Assembly: GCA_905192625.1 (NCBI GenBank)
Contig: CAJJLI010000169.1
Coordinates: forward strand, 1 to 5,806
Length of the DNA: 5,806 nucleotides
From: an uncultured Clostridium sp.
Lineage (GTDB): Bacteria; Bacillota; Clostridia; Lachnospirales; Lachnospiraceae
Direction: 5' to 3'
The translations under genes and the position numbers were made by a program. The notes under the pieces are model-generated. The model was not told where the DNA came from. It saw nothing but the letters and a program-made list of their open reading frames with translations, and made no database searches. Below, in pieces: positions 4,491 through 5,806 of the stretch. The first letter of the stretch is position 1; each line of letters starts with the position of its first letter.

Positions 4491-5806
4491 TGCGAGAATT
4501 GAAAACTACTGATATTGAATGGCTGGGTGATATACCTGTAAATTGGGATATCCATAGTTTAAAAAGAGTATTATCAAACCCAATTACAGATGGACCACAT
4601 GAAACGCCCATTCTATATGATGAGGGTATTCCATTTGTTTCGGCTGAGTCAGTTAAGGGTGGAGTTATTAACCTTAATTATAAACGTGGTTATATCTCAT
4701 TGGAGGATCATGAAAGATTTCAAAGGAAGGTATCCCCAAAAAAGGGGGATATATTTATTGTAAAATCGGGTGCTACAACTGGAAATGTAGGTCTCGTTAT
4801 TACTGATCAAGTATTTGATATTTGGTCACCTTTGGCTTTAGTGCGTGGTGACTCGAGTATTGTGGAACAAGAGTTTTTGTATTATCAATTACTTTCTAAT
4901 CTTTTTAGAGTACAGGTGGAGCAAGGATGGTCATATGGAACACAGCAAAATATTAGTATGAAGGCTCTGGGAAATATTAAGGTTCTGGTTCCACCACTTG
5001 AGGAACAAAAAATTATTATTAAATATCTTCATAATAAATGTACTCAAATTGATACTATTATAGCTAAAGAGCAATCTGTTATTGAAAAGCTGCAAGAATA
5101 TAGACAGTCTATTATAACGGAGACTGTTACAAGAGGATTAGATTCAACTGTAAATATGATTCCTAGTGGCGTCGAATGGATTAATAGTATTCCTCTAAAT
5201 TGGAAGATTATAAGACTTACTAAGTCATTTGAATTTTTTAAAGGCCTAAACATTAAAAAAACTGATTTAGTAGATAGTGGTGCCGGTGTTGTTAGTTATG
5301 GACAAGTTCATGCTAAAAATAATAACGGTTATTCGCTTCAAGATGACTTAATTCGTTATGTAGCTGAAAAACTAATTGATGAAAAATCACTATTACAAGA
5401 AGGAGATTTTGTGTTTGCTGATACATCTGAAGATCTTGAGGGTGTAGGTAATTGTATTCATATAGATTCTTCAAACGAATTATACGCAGGTTATCATACT
5501 TTAGTTGCGCGCTGTTCAGATGAAAGTATATGTACAAAGTATTTAGCATTTCTGTTTTTGACAGATATTTGGCGTAGTCAATTGCGGAAGAATGCGAATG
5601 GAACGAAAGTGTATAGTATTACACAAAAGATGTTCAAGGCTGTATCTTGTTTAGTACCTCCTATTGAAGAACAGTTAAAAATAGTTGCATATCTAGAGCA
5701 AAAATGTGACTTTATTGATAAAGTAATTTCTCATAAGCTGACTATTATTGATACTCTTATTGAATATAAGAAATCCTTAATTTACGAAGTAGTAACTGGT
5801 AAAAAG
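4490..5806 (+). CDS. hsdS: Type I restriction-modification system specificity subunit HsdS (3' end beyond window)
   Basis: The ATG overlaps the hsdM stop by one base (TAATG), and GAGGT at 4476-4480 serves as the ribosome binding site, indicating translational coupling. The visible 439 residues contain no stop. The last residues, SLIYEVVTGKK, are the usual HsdS C-terminus, so only a few codons are likely missing. The architecture is the standard duplicated one. Target-recognition domain 1 is at about 20-165. A conserved helical linker follows (PPLEEQKIIIKYL at 168-180, to about 225). Target-recognition domain 2 is at about 239-388, and a second helical repeat is at 389-439 (PPIEEQLKIVAYL). EWLGDIPVNW (10-19) is echoed by EWINSIPLNW (229-238), marking the two halves. 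Each domain reads one half of a bipartite DNA site and the helices set the spacer. The recognised bases cannot be deduced here. Confidence 0.95.
   Translation, partial: MRELKTTDIEWLGDIPVNWDIHSLKRVLSNPITDGPHETPILYDEGIPFVSAESVKGGVINLNYKRGYISLEDHERFQRKVSPKKGDIFIVKSGATTGNVGLVITDQVFDIWSPLALVRGDSSIVEQEFLYYQLLSNLFRVQVEQGWSYGTQQNISMKALGNIKVLVPPLEEQKIIIKYLHNKCTQIDTIIAKEQSVIEKLQEYRQSIITETVTRGLDSTVNMIPSGVEWINSIPLNWKIIRLTKSFEFFKGLNIKKTDLVDSGAGVVSYGQVHAKNNNGYSLQDDLIRYVAEKLIDEKSLLQEGDFVFADTSEDLEGVGNCIHIDSSNELYAGYHTLVARCSDESICTKYLAFLFLTDIWRSQLRKNANGTKVYSITQKMFKAVSCLVPPIEEQLKIVAYLEQKCDFIDKVISHKLTIIDTLIEYKKSLIYEVVTGKK

Overview
The window is AT-rich with compact, SD-led genes. It looks like a low-GC Firmicutes chromosome. 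The 115-residue cysteine-tailed protein at 735-1082 resembles proteins I remember from Negativicutes such as Veillonella or Megasphaera. That assignment comes from memory of protein similarity, not from a search, so it is moderate at best.

Layout: (1) At 76-537 (+) lies a small multi-pass membrane protein of the HXXEE type, followed by a strong intrinsic terminator (607-656). (2) At 735-1082 (-) lies a small soluble protein ending in a C-x-C-x2-C-x2-C cluster, with two candidate promoters. Upstream of it is a non-coding stretch (1083-1410) holding two 20-bp direct repeats, a 24-bp imperfect inverted repeat and a Fur/PerR-like palindrome. (3) At 1411-2406 (-) lies an Abi_2-family (AbiD/AbiF-like) protein with a HEPN RNase motif RNVCAH. 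Immediately upstream, between a strong promoter and the start codon, is a compact two-hairpin RNA of about 75 nt that ends in a textbook intrinsic terminator (2424-2498). (4) Divergently, at 2766-4490 and 4490-5806 (+), lie hsdM and hsdS of a type I restriction-modification system. They overlap by one base, and hsdS is still open at the right edge of the window. No hsdR is present in the window.

The right-hand 4.4 kb reads as a defence locus: DNA modification and specificity subunits (HsdM/HsdS) beside a HEPN-type RNA-targeting abortive-infection protein with its own small RNA. The most interesting element is that RNA. Its layout of promoter, structured RNA, terminator and toxin-like HEPN gene matches the arrangement known for abiF RNAs and for RNA-antitoxin systems. 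It also means that the longest open frame of the Abi gene, which starts at 2484, begins inside the RNA and is probably mis-started. The likely start is 2406.
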